A DNA stretch of 64,000 bases from Verrucomicrobiales bacterium (lineage in GTDB: Bacteria; Verrucomicrobiota; Verrucomicrobiia; Verrucomicrobiales; DEV007), in the NCBI GenBank assembly GCA_016795505.1, contig JAEUHH010000014.1:1-64000 (forward strand). The letters are read 5' to 3'. The position numbers and the translations under genes were made by a program. The notes beneath the pieces were generated by a model. The model searched no databases and was not told where the DNA came from. It saw only the letters and a program-made list of their open reading frames with translations. This document shows positions 1 to 8,091 of the stretch, in pieces. Positions within the stretch are counted from its first letter, which is position 1, and each line of letters starts with the position of its first letter.

Positions 1-972
1 GTGGTCGACAAGCGCTTCATCTTCAATGCCAAGGAGAAAAACCACTTCCGGAAATGGATGCGCAAGCTGGAGGCCTTTCTCGGGGTGCAGGTGGTCACTT
101 ATTGCCTGATGTCCAACCACTTCCACCTCCTCCTGCGCGTCCCGGACCGGGCTTCGATGCCGAAACTGACGGTCGAGTCTTTGCTGGAACTGCTGCCGGT
201 CCTCTACTCCGACACGCAGAGCCTGGGCATCCGGCAGGAGATCGAGCGCGCCCAAACCGCCCGCGACGAGGCCTGGCTGGTGCGAATTCTGGAGCGCTTC
301 GAGCGGCGGCGCTTTGATCTGTCGATCTTCGTCCGCGAACTCAAACAGCGCTTCACCCGCTGGTACAATCGCACGAACAATCGTCGGGGCACCCTGTGGG
401 AGGATCGCTTCAAGAGCGTGCTGGTGGAGGGCTCGGAGCGCGCCCTGCTGACGATCGCGGCTTACATTGATCTGAATCCCATCCGGGCGGGTTTGGTGAA
501 AAACCCCGAGGACTATCGCTGGTGCGGCTACGCCGAGGCGGTGGCGGGCAAACAGGTGGCGCGCCGGGGGCTGAAAGCGATCCTGGAGCACACGAGCCAC
601 GGGGTGAATCGCGACCTGACTTGGGAGTATGTGGCCGGCGTCTATCGGGTGCTGCTGTATGGCAAAGGGCTGGAGCGCGAGGCCGATGCGGCGACAGGAG
701 CGAAAGCACGTCGCGGTTTCAGCGCGGAACGGATCGAGGCGGAAGAAAAGCGTGAGGGGCGATTGTCGATTCCGGAGATCCTGCGCTGTCGGGTGCGATA
801 TTTCTGTGATGGGGCGGTGTTTGGGACGGTGGAATTCGTAAACCGCGTGTTTGAGGCGCATCGGGGTCAGTTTCCCGCCGGGCGAAAGAGCGGAGCCCGC
901 CCCCTGCGAGGTGGAGCGGACTGGGGCGAGCTGCGGACGCTGCGCGATCTGCAGGTGAGACCATTGGGATGA
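1..972 (+). CDS. REP-associated tyrosine transposase (RAYT), 5' end cut by window
   Basis: IS200-like (Y1) HUH transposase domain of the RAYT type, which in other bacteria cleaves and joins single-stranded DNA at REP palindromes. The sequence shows the HUH motif in MSNHFHLLLRVP (about residues 42-53), the block RRGTLWEDRFKSVLVE (about 128-143), and the tyrosine-bearing helix AAYIDLNPIRAGLV, where the Tyr is the expected nucleophile. A C-terminal block RVRYFCDGAVFGTVEFV is usual for the longer members. The frame is open from base 1, and family members normally have about 20-30 residues before this point, so the true start is probably upstream and the GTG at base 1 is not trusted. It stands alone with no second transposase gene or obvious IS ends. 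Its interest lies in the palindromic repeats found elsewhere in the window. Confidence 0.85.
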   Translation: MVDKRFIFNAKEKNHFRKWMRKLEAFLGVQVVTYCLMSNHFHLLLRVPDRASMPKLTVESLLELLPVLYSDTQSLGIRQEIERAQTARDEAWLVRILERFERRRFDLSIFVRELKQRFTRWYNRTNNRRGTLWEDRFKSVLVEGSERALLTIAAYIDLNPIRAGLVKNPEDYRWCGYAEAVAGKQVARRGLKAILEHTSHGVNRDLTWEYVAGVYRVLLYGKGLEREADAATGAKARRGFSAERIEAEEKREGRLSIPEILRCRVRYFCDGAVFGTVEFVNRVFEAHRGQFPAGRKSGARPLRGGADWGELRTLRDLQVRPLG

Positions 973-1087
973 AGGTTGGCTTTTCGACGAGCGGAAGTTG
1001 CGGATTTGATTGGGCGAAGCCGGAATTTGTGTTCATAGTGTCGCCTCTGTTCCCCGGGTGACCGGGCGGAAAGACTCCCCTCCTGCT

Positions 1088-3379
1088 ATGGATGCCTCCT
1101 CACCGTCTTCGCGACTCCGCCTGCTGGTGGCCGCGTCTGATCGACAGGTCGCCTGCGATCTGCGGTCGACGCTGGAGCGGTTGGGCCATGTGGTGAGCGG
1201 GCCGTGGCCCGCGGGTGGGGCGGCGCTCACGGCCGCGGCGCGTCGGCGTCCCGATGTGGCGTTGATCGACTTGCGTCTTGGCGGCGAGCCGGATGCCGTG
1301 GCTCTGGCGACGCGGCTACGGGAGCAGGGCGGGGTGCCGGTGATTTTTGTGATCGGTCAAACGTCCGGTCCGCTCCTCGATCGGGCGATGGCGGCGCGAC
1401 CGGCAGGCTATCTGAAACGACCTCACAGCGATGCCGAGCTGGCCGCCTGTCTGGCCGCCGCCCGCGATGGCAGAGTGCTGGCGGCAGAGGCAACGGCGCC
1501 AGCCACGCCGGTGTCTGAAGCGGAGCCGATTCCCGAGCCGATGGCGCGGGGTCTGGCCCTGGCCAAGGCGGCGGAGCTGTCGCGGCGGCCTTCCTTCCGT
1601 GAGTTGCTGGGGCGCCGGGGGGCGACGCAGGACAGCAGGGCGAGCTTTTTGGAGGAAGTCGATGGCGAGGAAACGCCGTTCGATGCCGAGTCTGACTCGG
1701 ACGAAAATGCCGACGATCCTGTCTCGCTGCTGGATCTGATCGGCGATCCCGTGCTGTTGATCGACGGTGAGGGCCGCGTGGCCGAAGCGAATGCCCGGGC
1801 GCTGGTGGACTTTGGCGGCGCGTCGCCACTGATTGGTCGTGAGTTTTGGTCCGGCTTCGAGGGGGAGGAACGCGGGCGCGGCGAGTCGGAATTCTCCAAA
1901 GCCCTGCGATCGCCGACGGGCGCCTATCATTTTGGCTGGATGGATACCGCGCGGCACCGTTACTACGAAATCAGTGCCTATCGCACCCCATCGCCCGCGC
2001 CGGGCGGCGAGCCGGGGCTGCTGGTGTGGTTCCGCGATGTCTCCACCCGCCGCCGGACCGAGGCCGAGTCCCTGCGCCAGCAGCGGCTGGAGGGATTGGG
2101 CCTGCTGGCGCGGGGATTTGCCCACGATTTCAACAATCTGCTCACCATCCTGATCGGCAGCCTCGATCTGGCGGCCGAATCGCTGCCGGATGGCAGCTTC
2201 GAAGCGGTCGAGCTGGACAATGCTCGCGGTGCTGCCGGCGATGCCAGTGATCTGGTGCAGCAACTGCTGACCTTTGCCCAGGGCGGCGAGCCGATCCGCG
2301 AACCGATCCGGATCTGTGACCTGGTCCGGGCGATTCTGGGCGAGCGCCGACGCACCCGACCGGGCATCCGCTACCAGTTCCAGTCCAGCGAGGTCGGTCT
2401 GCCTGCCTCGGTCGACCCACGCCAGATTTCCCGCCTGATTGAAAACCTCGTGACCAATGCGGAGCAGGCCATGCCCGACGGCGGCGTACTGATCGCGCGC
2501 TGCCAGCGACTGCCCGGCGCCGAGGTGGGACGCTTCCGGAATACCGGCGAGGTGTTCGACGAGGAGTTTGCCATCATCGAGATCATCGATACGGGCCGGG
2601 GCATGTCCGAGGCCGAACTGGAGCAGGCCTTCGAGCCCTTTTTCACCACCCGCGGCGGCGCGAACGCTACCGGCATCGGCCTGACGGTGTGCGAATCGAT
2701 CGCGAAGGCCCACGGCGGCTTCGTGATGCTCCAGTCAAAAGAAGGGCGGGGCACCATCGCCACGCTGTGCCTGCCGCTCCGCGAGCCGGTCGCAGCCCTC
2801 TCGCCAGCCGCTGGAACCACCGGGGGATTCCTGCCCACCAATGTCTTCATGCCACGGCTGGCCACCGAGTCCGGTCCCGCAGACGCCGGGGAGATTGCAA
2901 AGGTCTCGCCACTCGAGCCGGCAAGCGACAGCCGCGAGGATCTCCCGGCCGAGACCGTCGCCAGCGATGGCGGGCGCATCCTGATCTTGGAAGACGATGA
3001 GCTGATCCGGCGCCTCATCGCCGTGACTCTACGGCGCGATGGCCACGAGGTGGTCGAGACCGCCGACGGGCACGAGACCATCGCCGCCTATCGCCAGGCG
3101 ATGGAGGAAGACCGGCCCTTCGACCTCGTCCTCAGTGACCTGACCATCGTCCACGGCCTCGGCGGTGTGGAAACCATCCGGGCGCTCCGTGACATGGACC
3201 CCGGCGTGGTGGCCATCGTCTCCAGCGGGTATTCCGATGCTCCGGCGATGGCAAGGCCAGAAGCCTTCGGCTTTTCCGCAGTGCTGCCCAAGCCCTACCC
3301 GCCGCGCGAACTCCGCAGCCTCATCGCCGACATGCTGCGACGCTGCCGCCGCGCCCGGGGCGAACTTTTCCCCGGATAA
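1088..3379 (+). CDS. Hybrid sensor histidine kinase with receiver domains at both ends
   Basis: A cytoplasmic hybrid kinase of 763 residues with no membrane segment. Order: N-terminal receiver-like domain (about 9-125; Asp61 in ALIDLRLGG, Lys110 in YLKRP), acidic linker, PAS domain (about 214-322), dimerisation helix with phospho-acceptor His346 in GFAHDFNNLL, HATPase with N-box (ENLVTNAEQAM), G1 (DTGRGM) and G2 (TGIGLTV) boxes, and a C-terminal receiver (about 630-750; acidic pair EDDE, Asp684 in LVLSDLTI, Lys in LPKPYPP). The HDFNN box is typical of NtrB-like kinases without a fused HPt. The N-terminal receiver has only one acidic residue before its first strand and may be a weak acceptor. 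The start is ATG 1088; the frame stays open to 1010 but the extra residues look non-coding. No partner regulator is adjacent, so signal and output are unknown. Confidence 0.88.
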   Translation: MDASSPSSRLRLLVAASDRQVACDLRSTLERLGHVVSGPWPAGGAALTAAARRRPDVALIDLRLGGEPDAVALATRLREQGGVPVIFVIGQTSGPLLDRAMAARPAGYLKRPHSDAELAACLAAARDGRVLAAEATAPATPVSEAEPIPEPMARGLALAKAAELSRRPSFRELLGRRGATQDSRASFLEEVDGEETPFDAESDSDENADDPVSLLDLIGDPVLLIDGEGRVAEANARALVDFGGASPLIGREFWSGFEGEERGRGESEFSKALRSPTGAYHFGWMDTARHRYYEISAYRTPSPAPGGEPGLLVWFRDVSTRRRTEAESLRQQRLEGLGLLARGFAHDFNNLLTILIGSLDLAAESLPDGSFEAVELDNARGAAGDASDLVQQLLTFAQGGEPIREPIRICDLVRAILGERRRTRPGIRYQFQSSEVGLPASVDPRQISRLIENLVTNAEQAMPDGGVLIARCQRLPGAEVGRFRNTGEVFDEEFAIIEIIDTGRGMSEAELEQAFEPFFTTRGGANATGIGLTVCESIAKAHGGFVMLQSKEGRGTIATLCLPLREPVAALSPAAGTTGGFLPTNVFMPRLATESGPADAGEIAKVSPLEPASDSREDLPAETVASDGGRILILEDDELIRRLIAVTLRRDGHEVVETADGHETIAAYRQAMEEDRPFDLVLSDLTIVHGLGGVETIRALRDMDPGVVAIVSSGYSDAPAMARPEAFGFSAVLPKPYPPRELRSLIADMLRRCRRARGELFPG

Positions 3380-3385
3380 ACGGCC

Positions 3386-3943
3386 ATGGAGTGGTACTAC
3401 GCCAATGATCGCCATGAGCAGGTGCCCTGCCGCGAGGAGGATCTGCCCCGGCTTGTGTTGAATGGCCACCTCCAGCCCGACACTCTGGTCTGGCACGAGG
3501 GCCTGCCGCAGTGGACCCCGTGCCGCACCGTCCGGCCCGATCTGTTTTCCCACCTTCCCGCGGCCGCACCGCCAGCGCTGCCTGCTGCCGCGCCACCGGC
3601 GTTGCCGTCCCAGATGGGCGGCTCTCCCCAGCGTCCGCCCGCGGCGGCGGTGCCCACCGACGGCTTGTCCGTGGCCAGCCTCATCCTCGGGATCCTCGGC
3701 CTCGTCAGTGTCGGTTGCTACGGTATCGGTGTGCCTTTTTCGATCGCCGCGATCATCTGCGGCCACATCGCCAAACGCGGACTCAGTGATCCCAGCCAGA
3801 ACAGTAACCGCAGCATGGCCGTCGTCGGCCTGGTCATCGGCTACATCGGCTTTGCCGTTGCCGCGCTGATGATCCTCGCCCTCCTCGGCTTCGTCGCCCT
3901 CGGCGCCGTTGCCGAATCTGCCAATCCGACCACCACCCCCTGA
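3386..3943 (+). CDS. GYF_2 (DUF4339) and DUF4190 membrane protein
   Basis: 185 residues. The first 50 match the GYF_2/DUF4339 pattern (starts MEWYYANDRHEQ, then LVLNGHLQPDTLVWHEGLPQW), a small presumed protein-binding module. A Pro/Ala-rich linker with a repeated PPALPAAAPPALP follows. Two hydrophobic segments (about residues 95-128 and 147-183) resemble DUF4190, a small two-helix membrane domain. The protein is probably anchored in the inner membrane with the GYF_2 module in the cytoplasm. It starts 6 bp after the hybrid kinase stop and may be co-transcribed with it. No Shine-Dalgarno is visible. The partner is unknown. Confidence 0.75.
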   Translation: MEWYYANDRHEQVPCREEDLPRLVLNGHLQPDTLVWHEGLPQWTPCRTVRPDLFSHLPAAAPPALPAAAPPALPSQMGGSPQRPPAAAVPTDGLSVASLILGILGLVSVGCYGIGVPFSIAAIICGHIAKRGLSDPSQNSNRSMAVVGLVIGYIGFAVAALMILALLGFVALGAVAESANPTTTP

Positions 3944-3949
3944 GCCGGG

Positions 3950-4618
3950 TCACGAGTCGCCCACCACGATGGTGTGCCGCTCGCCGAGCAGGATGGGCTC
4001 CGCGTGGAGCAGATACAGGTCCATCACCGCCTTGACCCGCGCCAGATACTCCCGCGTCCGCGCCCGCACCGAGTGCGGCAGGTCCACCGCCTCGCCGTGG
4101 AAAGCCACCCCGTCGATGCCCTCGCGGTCGGCGATGAACAAAGCCCGGCTCACATGAAAATCGTCCGAGATCACCGTGATCCGCTCCAGACCGTAGACCC
4201 GCTTCGCCCGCACCACTGAGTCCAGCGTGCGGATGCCCGCTCCGTCCGCCGTGATCGCCCCCGCCGGCACTCCCAGCTCCACCAGCCTGGCCGTCATGTC
4301 GCGCGGCTCATCGTAGTAGCCCGATGCCTCCCGGTGGCCGCTGACCAGCAGATGGCTCACCTTGCCCGCGTGGTAGAGCGCCGCCGCCGCCGCCAGACGA
4401 TTGTCGAAATGCGGATTCGCCTGGTCCGGGCCGATCTTCCGCGTCGTGCCCAGCACCAGGGCCGCCGGCCGCGCCTCGATGCTGTCCACCGTCCGATAGA
4501 TCCGCCCCTGCGTCGAGAGCACCACCCAGAGATTGCACCCCGCCACCACCACGACCACCGCCAGCGCAGGCCAGAACAGCAGCCAGTAGAGCGACGAATG
4601 TTTGCGTTTCCGGGACAT
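3950..4618 (-). CDS. SanA/YdcF/ElyC-family (DUF218) membrane protein
   Basis: 222 residues from ATG 4618. One N-terminal membrane segment (about residues 8-28) is followed by a DUF218 domain with the SanA-type blocks ALVLGTTRKIG, NRLAAAAALYHAGK, LLVSGH, RTLDSVVRAKRVYG and ITVISDDFHVSRALFIA. Relatives act in envelope integrity: SanA affects vancomycin entry at high temperature, ElyC affects lipid carrier use. The exact reaction is not established. The frame runs 16 residues further upstream, but ATG 4618 gives the expected short basic N-terminus. It is convergent with the GYF_2 gene, with 6 bp between the stops. Confidence 0.8.
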   Translation of the reverse strand: MSRKRKHSSLYWLLFWPALAVVVVVAGCNLWVVLSTQGRIYRTVDSIEARPAALVLGTTRKIGPDQANPHFDNRLAAAAALYHAGKVSHLLVSGHREASGYYDEPRDMTARLVELGVPAGAITADGAGIRTLDSVVRAKRVYGLERITVISDDFHVSRALFIADREGIDGVAFHGEAVDLPHSVRARTREYLARVKAVMDLYLLHAEPILLGERHTIVVGDS

Positions 4619-4806
4619 GGGGGGCTGGGGGCGTCGGCCGGACCTCCAGAGCCGCCTCCCAGCCACGTTCCCCGCGGGAAAAAAGCGGGCACACCAGGGT
4701 TGAGATTGACCGGCGAACCGGCGAGGGTGGCGGCTCCGCCGACCGGGGGAAACCGTCGCACCGCTTCAGGCCGATTTCCAACGCGAAAGCGGTCCGTCTC
4801 CCGCAC

Positions 4807-6573
4807 ATGAAAACCGTCCTCAGGGTCTTTTCCTACCTCCGCCGCTACCCCCTGCTCGCCTCCGCGCAGCTCGCCTGCGCCATCGGCATGACCCTGCTGG
4901 TCGTCGTCTTCCCCGAGGTCACCAGCCGCGTCGTCGGCGACGTCATCCCCAACCGCGACTTCGACCGGCTCCTGCCCCTGTCCCTCGCCGCCGCCGGGGC
5001 CTTTTTCCTCACCAATCTCTTCAACGGCCTGCGCATCGTCCTGAACAACACCTTCGAGCAGAAAGTCATCTACGACATCCGCTCCGACCTCTACGAAAAG
5101 ATCCAGCGCCTCCCCATGCGCTGGTTCGACAACAAGCGCACCGGAGACGTGATGACCCGCGTCACCGAAGACGTCATGGCCGTCGAGCGCGTGCTCATCG
5201 ACGGCATCGAGCAGGGAGTCGTCGCCCTGCTCCAGGTGATCGCCGTCGGCATCTTTCTTTTCACCAAGGATGCCCGGCTCGCCGCCATCGCCATGATCCC
5301 CATGCCCTTCCTCATTGCTGGCGCCGTCGCCTACACCAAGGCCGCCCCCGAGCGCCACCGCCGCGTGCGCCAAGCCACCAGCAGCATGAATTCCCTGCTC
5401 CACGACAACATCGACGGCATCCAGCAAATCAAGACCTACACTCGCGAGACCGCCGAGCTCGGCCGCTTCAATGCCGCCAGCGACCTCGTGCGCCAGGCCA
5501 CCCTGCGCCTCATGACCGTCTGGGCCGTCTACAATCCCAGCATGGAGTTCTGCCGCAATGCCGGCTACGCCCTCGTCGTCGCCTTTGGCGCCTACGGCGT
5601 CATGCAGGCCCCCGATGCCGAGGCCCTCAAAGCCCAGACCGGCGTCTTCACCGCCTTCCTCGTCGCCCTCAATCTCTTCTACGAGCCCATCACCCGCCTC
5701 AATTCGCTCAACCAGATCGTCCAGGCCGGCCGCGCCGCCGGCGAGCGCGTCTTCGAGATCGTCGATGCCGCCGAGGAGCCCGGGCTCGACACCGGCCGCG
5801 ACCTCGCCCGCCCCGTGCGTGGCCACGTCGTCTTCGACCGCGTCGAGTTTGGCTATGGGGAGAAAATCGCCACTCTCCGAGGCGTCACCCTCCAAGCCGA
5901 GCCCGGCCAGACCGTCGCCCTCGTCGGCCACACCGGCGCCGGCAAGTCCACCATCATCAATCTCCTCACCCGCTTCTACGAGTATAGCGGCGGCTGCATC
6001 TCGCTCGACGGCATCGACATCCGCGATCTGCGCAAAGAGAGCCTCCGTAGCGCCGTCGGCTATGTCACCCAGGAGAGCTTCCTCTTCAACGGCTCCGTCC
6101 GGGAAAACCTCCAACTCGCCAAGGCCGATGCCACCGACGACGATTACTGGGCCGCCCTCGACATCGCCAACGCCCGCGCCTTCGTCGAAGCCCTGCCCGA
6201 CCGCCTCGATACCAACGTCGGCGAGCGCGGGGTGAAGCTCTCCGTCGGCGAAAAACAGCGCATCGCCATCGCCCGCGTCGTCCTGAAAAATCCCCCCATC
6301 CTCCTGCTCGACGAAGCCACCGCCAGCGTCGACACCCAGACCGAAAAAGAGATCCAGATCGCCCTCGAGCGTCTCATGGCCGACCGGACCAGCTTCGTCA
6401 TCGCCCACCGCCTCTCCACCGTCCGCAATGCCGACCGCATCTACGTCCTCGACCACGGCCAGGTCATCGAGGAAGGCACCCACCAGGAACTCCTCGACCG
6501 CAACGCCCACTACGCCCGGCTGTGCCGCACCTCCCTGATGGTCGAAGCCGAGATCGAATCCTTCGCCCGCTGA
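4807..6573 (+). CDS. ABC exporter, fused permease and ATPase (MsbA/multidrug type)
   Basis: 588 residues, the standard length for a homodimeric type IV ABC exporter. The N-terminal transmembrane domain spans about residues 1-325 and the nucleotide-binding domain about 345-580. Walker A is GHTGAGKST (about 374), the signature is LSVGEKQR (about 478) and Walker B is ILLLDEATASVD (about 499), with the switch His in IAHRLSTV. The N-terminal half has the six-helix MsbA/LmrA look, including QRLPMRWFDNKRTGDVMTRV. The substrate cannot be told: lipid A precursor, other lipid or drug are all possible. It has no partner gene, so it is probably a homodimer. No Shine-Dalgarno precedes the ATG. Confidence 0.88.
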   Translation: MKTVLRVFSYLRRYPLLASAQLACAIGMTLLVVVFPEVTSRVVGDVIPNRDFDRLLPLSLAAAGAFFLTNLFNGLRIVLNNTFEQKVIYDIRSDLYEKIQRLPMRWFDNKRTGDVMTRVTEDVMAVERVLIDGIEQGVVALLQVIAVGIFLFTKDARLAAIAMIPMPFLIAGAVAYTKAAPERHRRVRQATSSMNSLLHDNIDGIQQIKTYTRETAELGRFNAASDLVRQATLRLMTVWAVYNPSMEFCRNAGYALVVAFGAYGVMQAPDAEALKAQTGVFTAFLVALNLFYEPITRLNSLNQIVQAGRAAGERVFEIVDAAEEPGLDTGRDLARPVRGHVVFDRVEFGYGEKIATLRGVTLQAEPGQTVALVGHTGAGKSTIINLLTRFYEYSGGCISLDGIDIRDLRKESLRSAVGYVTQESFLFNGSVRENLQLAKADATDDDYWAALDIANARAFVEALPDRLDTNVGERGVKLSVGEKQRIAIARVVLKNPPILLLDEATASVDTQTEKEIQIALERLMADRTSFVIAHRLSTVRNADRIYVLDHGQVIEEGTHQELLDRNAHYARLCRTSLMVEAEIESFAR

Positions 6574-6594
6574 CCTGTCGGTACCCCAAAAACG

Positions 6595-6708
6595 GTCCCG
6601 ACAGAGCCGTCCGAAGGCCTTGCGCATGCCTCTGCAGTCCCGACAGAGCCGTCCGAAGGCCTTGCGCACCCTTTTGCAGTCCCGACGGAGCCGATCGCAA
6701 ACGCTGCA
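6595..6708. repeat. 42-bp direct tandem repeat, 2.7 copies
   Basis: Two near-identical 42-bp units (6595-6636 and 6637-6678) start GTCCCGACAGAGCCGTCCGA and differ by only a few bases near their ends. A third, shorter and diverged copy follows (6679-6708). They lie in the 250-bp gap between the ABC exporter and the Pro/Gly-rich secreted protein. The period is a multiple of three, so reading frames pass through, but nothing suggests translation. There are no unique spacers, so this is not a CRISPR array. No role can be assigned. Confidence 0.85.
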
Positions 6709-6823
6709 GACGCCGCTGCTGCATACCGGCGCGCAACCTTTTCCCGTGGCGGGCGTTCGATGCAGAGACCGGGACCTCAGATTCCCGGTGCAGGAGTGAC
6801 CGAAAACATCGCATCCCGATCGT

Positions 6824-7903
6824 ATGAAACCCCATCCCCAAACCCTGTCCCGACTCATCGTCGCGACGTCCGCCTGTCTCGCCCTGGCTGCTGCCGGAGT
6901 CGCGCAGGAAAAGCCCAAACCACAGCCCGAGCCGCCCCAGGCGCCCCAAAAGACGCCGCCTCCCCCCGGCGAAGGCAAAAAGCCCGAGCCGCCCAAACCA
7001 CCCAAGCCGGCCGATGCCCCGCCTCCCGTCAAGGACGGCCAGAAGCCACAGCCGCCAGCTCCCGGCCAGCAGGCCAAGGGGCCGCACCATCCGGGCCGCC
7101 CCGGCGGCGAAGGTCCCGGCCGCCCCGACTTCGACAAAATGCGCGAGAAAATGCGCGGTCAGATGGAGGAAGTCCGCCGGCTGAAGGAGTCCGGCCAGCA
7201 TGAGGAAGCCGATCGCCGCATCGCCGAATTCCAAAACCGGATGCGCCAGATGCGCGAGCAGTTCGGCCCCCGTCCCGGCGGTCCCGACCAAGGACCGGGC
7301 AAGCCGGATCACCAGCCGCCGCATCACGCCAAAGGCCCCGACCAGGGTCCCGGTCCCAAAGGCGGCCCAGATGGCGGCCCCCGTCCCGGCGGCCCCGACC
7401 AGGGACCGGGTAAGCCGGATCATCAGCCGCCGCACCACGCCAAGGGCCCCGATCAGGGTCCCGGCCCCAAGGCAGGCCCCGGCGACCGGGGAGACCATCG
7501 CCCCCAGGCGCAGGGTCCCGAGCAGCGGAAGAAACAGGGCAAAAAGGCCCGGAAAGACAAGCGCCATCGCCATCACGGCCACGCGCATGGCGGACCACAC
7601 CGCGGCCCCGGCCATCACGGCGCCTATCGGGGACCACAGGGACCCCGCCCGCACTTCCAGCAGGGTCCCCGCCATCGCGGTTGGGGTCCGCCGCCGTGGG
7701 CGCAGCAGGGTCCGCGTGGACCGCGTCACTGGCAGGGCCAAGGCCAGGGCTGGGGACCGCGTCACGGCATGCAGATGGGGCGCGGCCAATTCCGGCCGGC
7801 ATTCCCTCCCCAGCATGGCCCGCAGGGAGCCCCTCACTGTCCTCCCGGAGGCTCCTGCCCGACACCCGGCGGTCCCCAGGGGCCTCGTGGTCCCCAGGCG
7901 TGA
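6824..7903 (+). CDS. Secreted Pro/Gly/His-rich low-complexity protein
   Basis: 359 residues. An N-terminal signal peptide (basic start, hydrophobic stretch LIVATSACLALAAAGV, probable cut near AQ) leads into a region rich in Pro, Lys and Gln, then a short charged helical part (about residues 103-145: MREKMRGQMEEVRRLKESGQ). The long remainder is rich in Gly, Pro, His and Gln, with two tandem 37-residue repeats containing PDHQPPHHAKGPDQGPG. Many His residues (HHGHAHGG, HRGPGHHG) could bind metal, though that is inference. No known family is recognised. The reading frame is favoured by the signal peptide and by the exact amino-acid repeat with synonymous DNA differences. Confidence 0.6.
   Translation: MKPHPQTLSRLIVATSACLALAAAGVAQEKPKPQPEPPQAPQKTPPPPGEGKKPEPPKPPKPADAPPPVKDGQKPQPPAPGQQAKGPHHPGRPGGEGPGRPDFDKMREKMRGQMEEVRRLKESGQHEEADRRIAEFQNRMRQMREQFGPRPGGPDQGPGKPDHQPPHHAKGPDQGPGPKGGPDGGPRPGGPDQGPGKPDHQPPHHAKGPDQGPGPKAGPGDRGDHRPQAQGPEQRKKQGKKARKDKRHRHHGHAHGGPHRGPGHHGAYRGPQGPRPHFQQGPRHRGWGPPPWAQQGPRGPRHWQGQGQGWGPRHGMQMGRGQFRPAFPPQHGPQGAPHCPPGGSCPTPGGPQGPRGPQA
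7271..7476 (+). repeat. 111-bp tandem duplication inside the Pro/Gly/His-rich gene
   Basis: Copy one begins at 7271 and copy two at 7382, each starting CGTCCCGGCGG. The period of 111 bp equals 37 codons and keeps the frame. The copies differ mostly at third codon positions, which fits selection on protein sequence after duplication. Confidence 0.75.
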
Positions 7904-7964
7904 GCCGGTGATGACATCCCTCTGATTTTTTTGCCCGGTTCCCCCCGACGGACCTCCGGGTGAG

Positions 7965-7985
7965 AAAAAACAACCCCCGCGGGGG
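7965..7985 (-). terminator. Possible rho-independent terminator for recN
   Basis: Read on the minus strand, the palindrome CCCCCGCGGGGG (7974-7985) is followed by TTGTTTTTT. It lies about 110 bp beyond the recN stop and beyond repeat element A. The stem is short with almost no loop, so the call is weak. On the plus strand there is no T-run, so it would not serve the upstream gene. Confidence 0.4.
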
Positions 7986-8034
7986 CGCGGTATCCACTGG
8001 AGGCCGCGCCCCTTTGTTTTTCGCCCGGATCGAT

Positions 8035-8083
8035 TTCCGATCAAACAGGGTTGGATCGCCGATCAGACCCTGTTCGATCGGAA
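8035..8083. repeat. Dispersed REP-like palindrome, element A
   Basis: Near-perfect inverted repeat: left arm TTCCGATCAAACAGGGT (8035-8051), right arm ACCCTGTTCGATCGGAA (8067-8083), with one mismatch between the arms. The 15-nt centre itself holds GATC-GCC-GATC. It sits between two convergent genes (the Pro/Gly-rich protein and recN). It is the cleanest simple copy of the family also found at 14.8, 23.5, 35.3, 48.8 and 55.9 kb. Confidence 0.88.
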
Positions 8084-8091
8084 AAGGCGGG

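Noticed and set aside
1010-1087. Earlier TTG start for the hybrid kinase
   Set aside because: The 26 extra residues precede the receiver fold and do not look conserved; ATG 1088 fits better.
6595-6708. CRISPR array
   Set aside because: The units abut directly with no unique spacers, and there are no cas genes.
4357-7137. A 926-residue open frame on the minus strand opposite the ABC exporter
   Set aside because: It is made of Gly/Asp/Glu/Val-rich repeats of the type produced by the antisense of a GC-rich gene, with no domain. The plus-strand exporter is certain.
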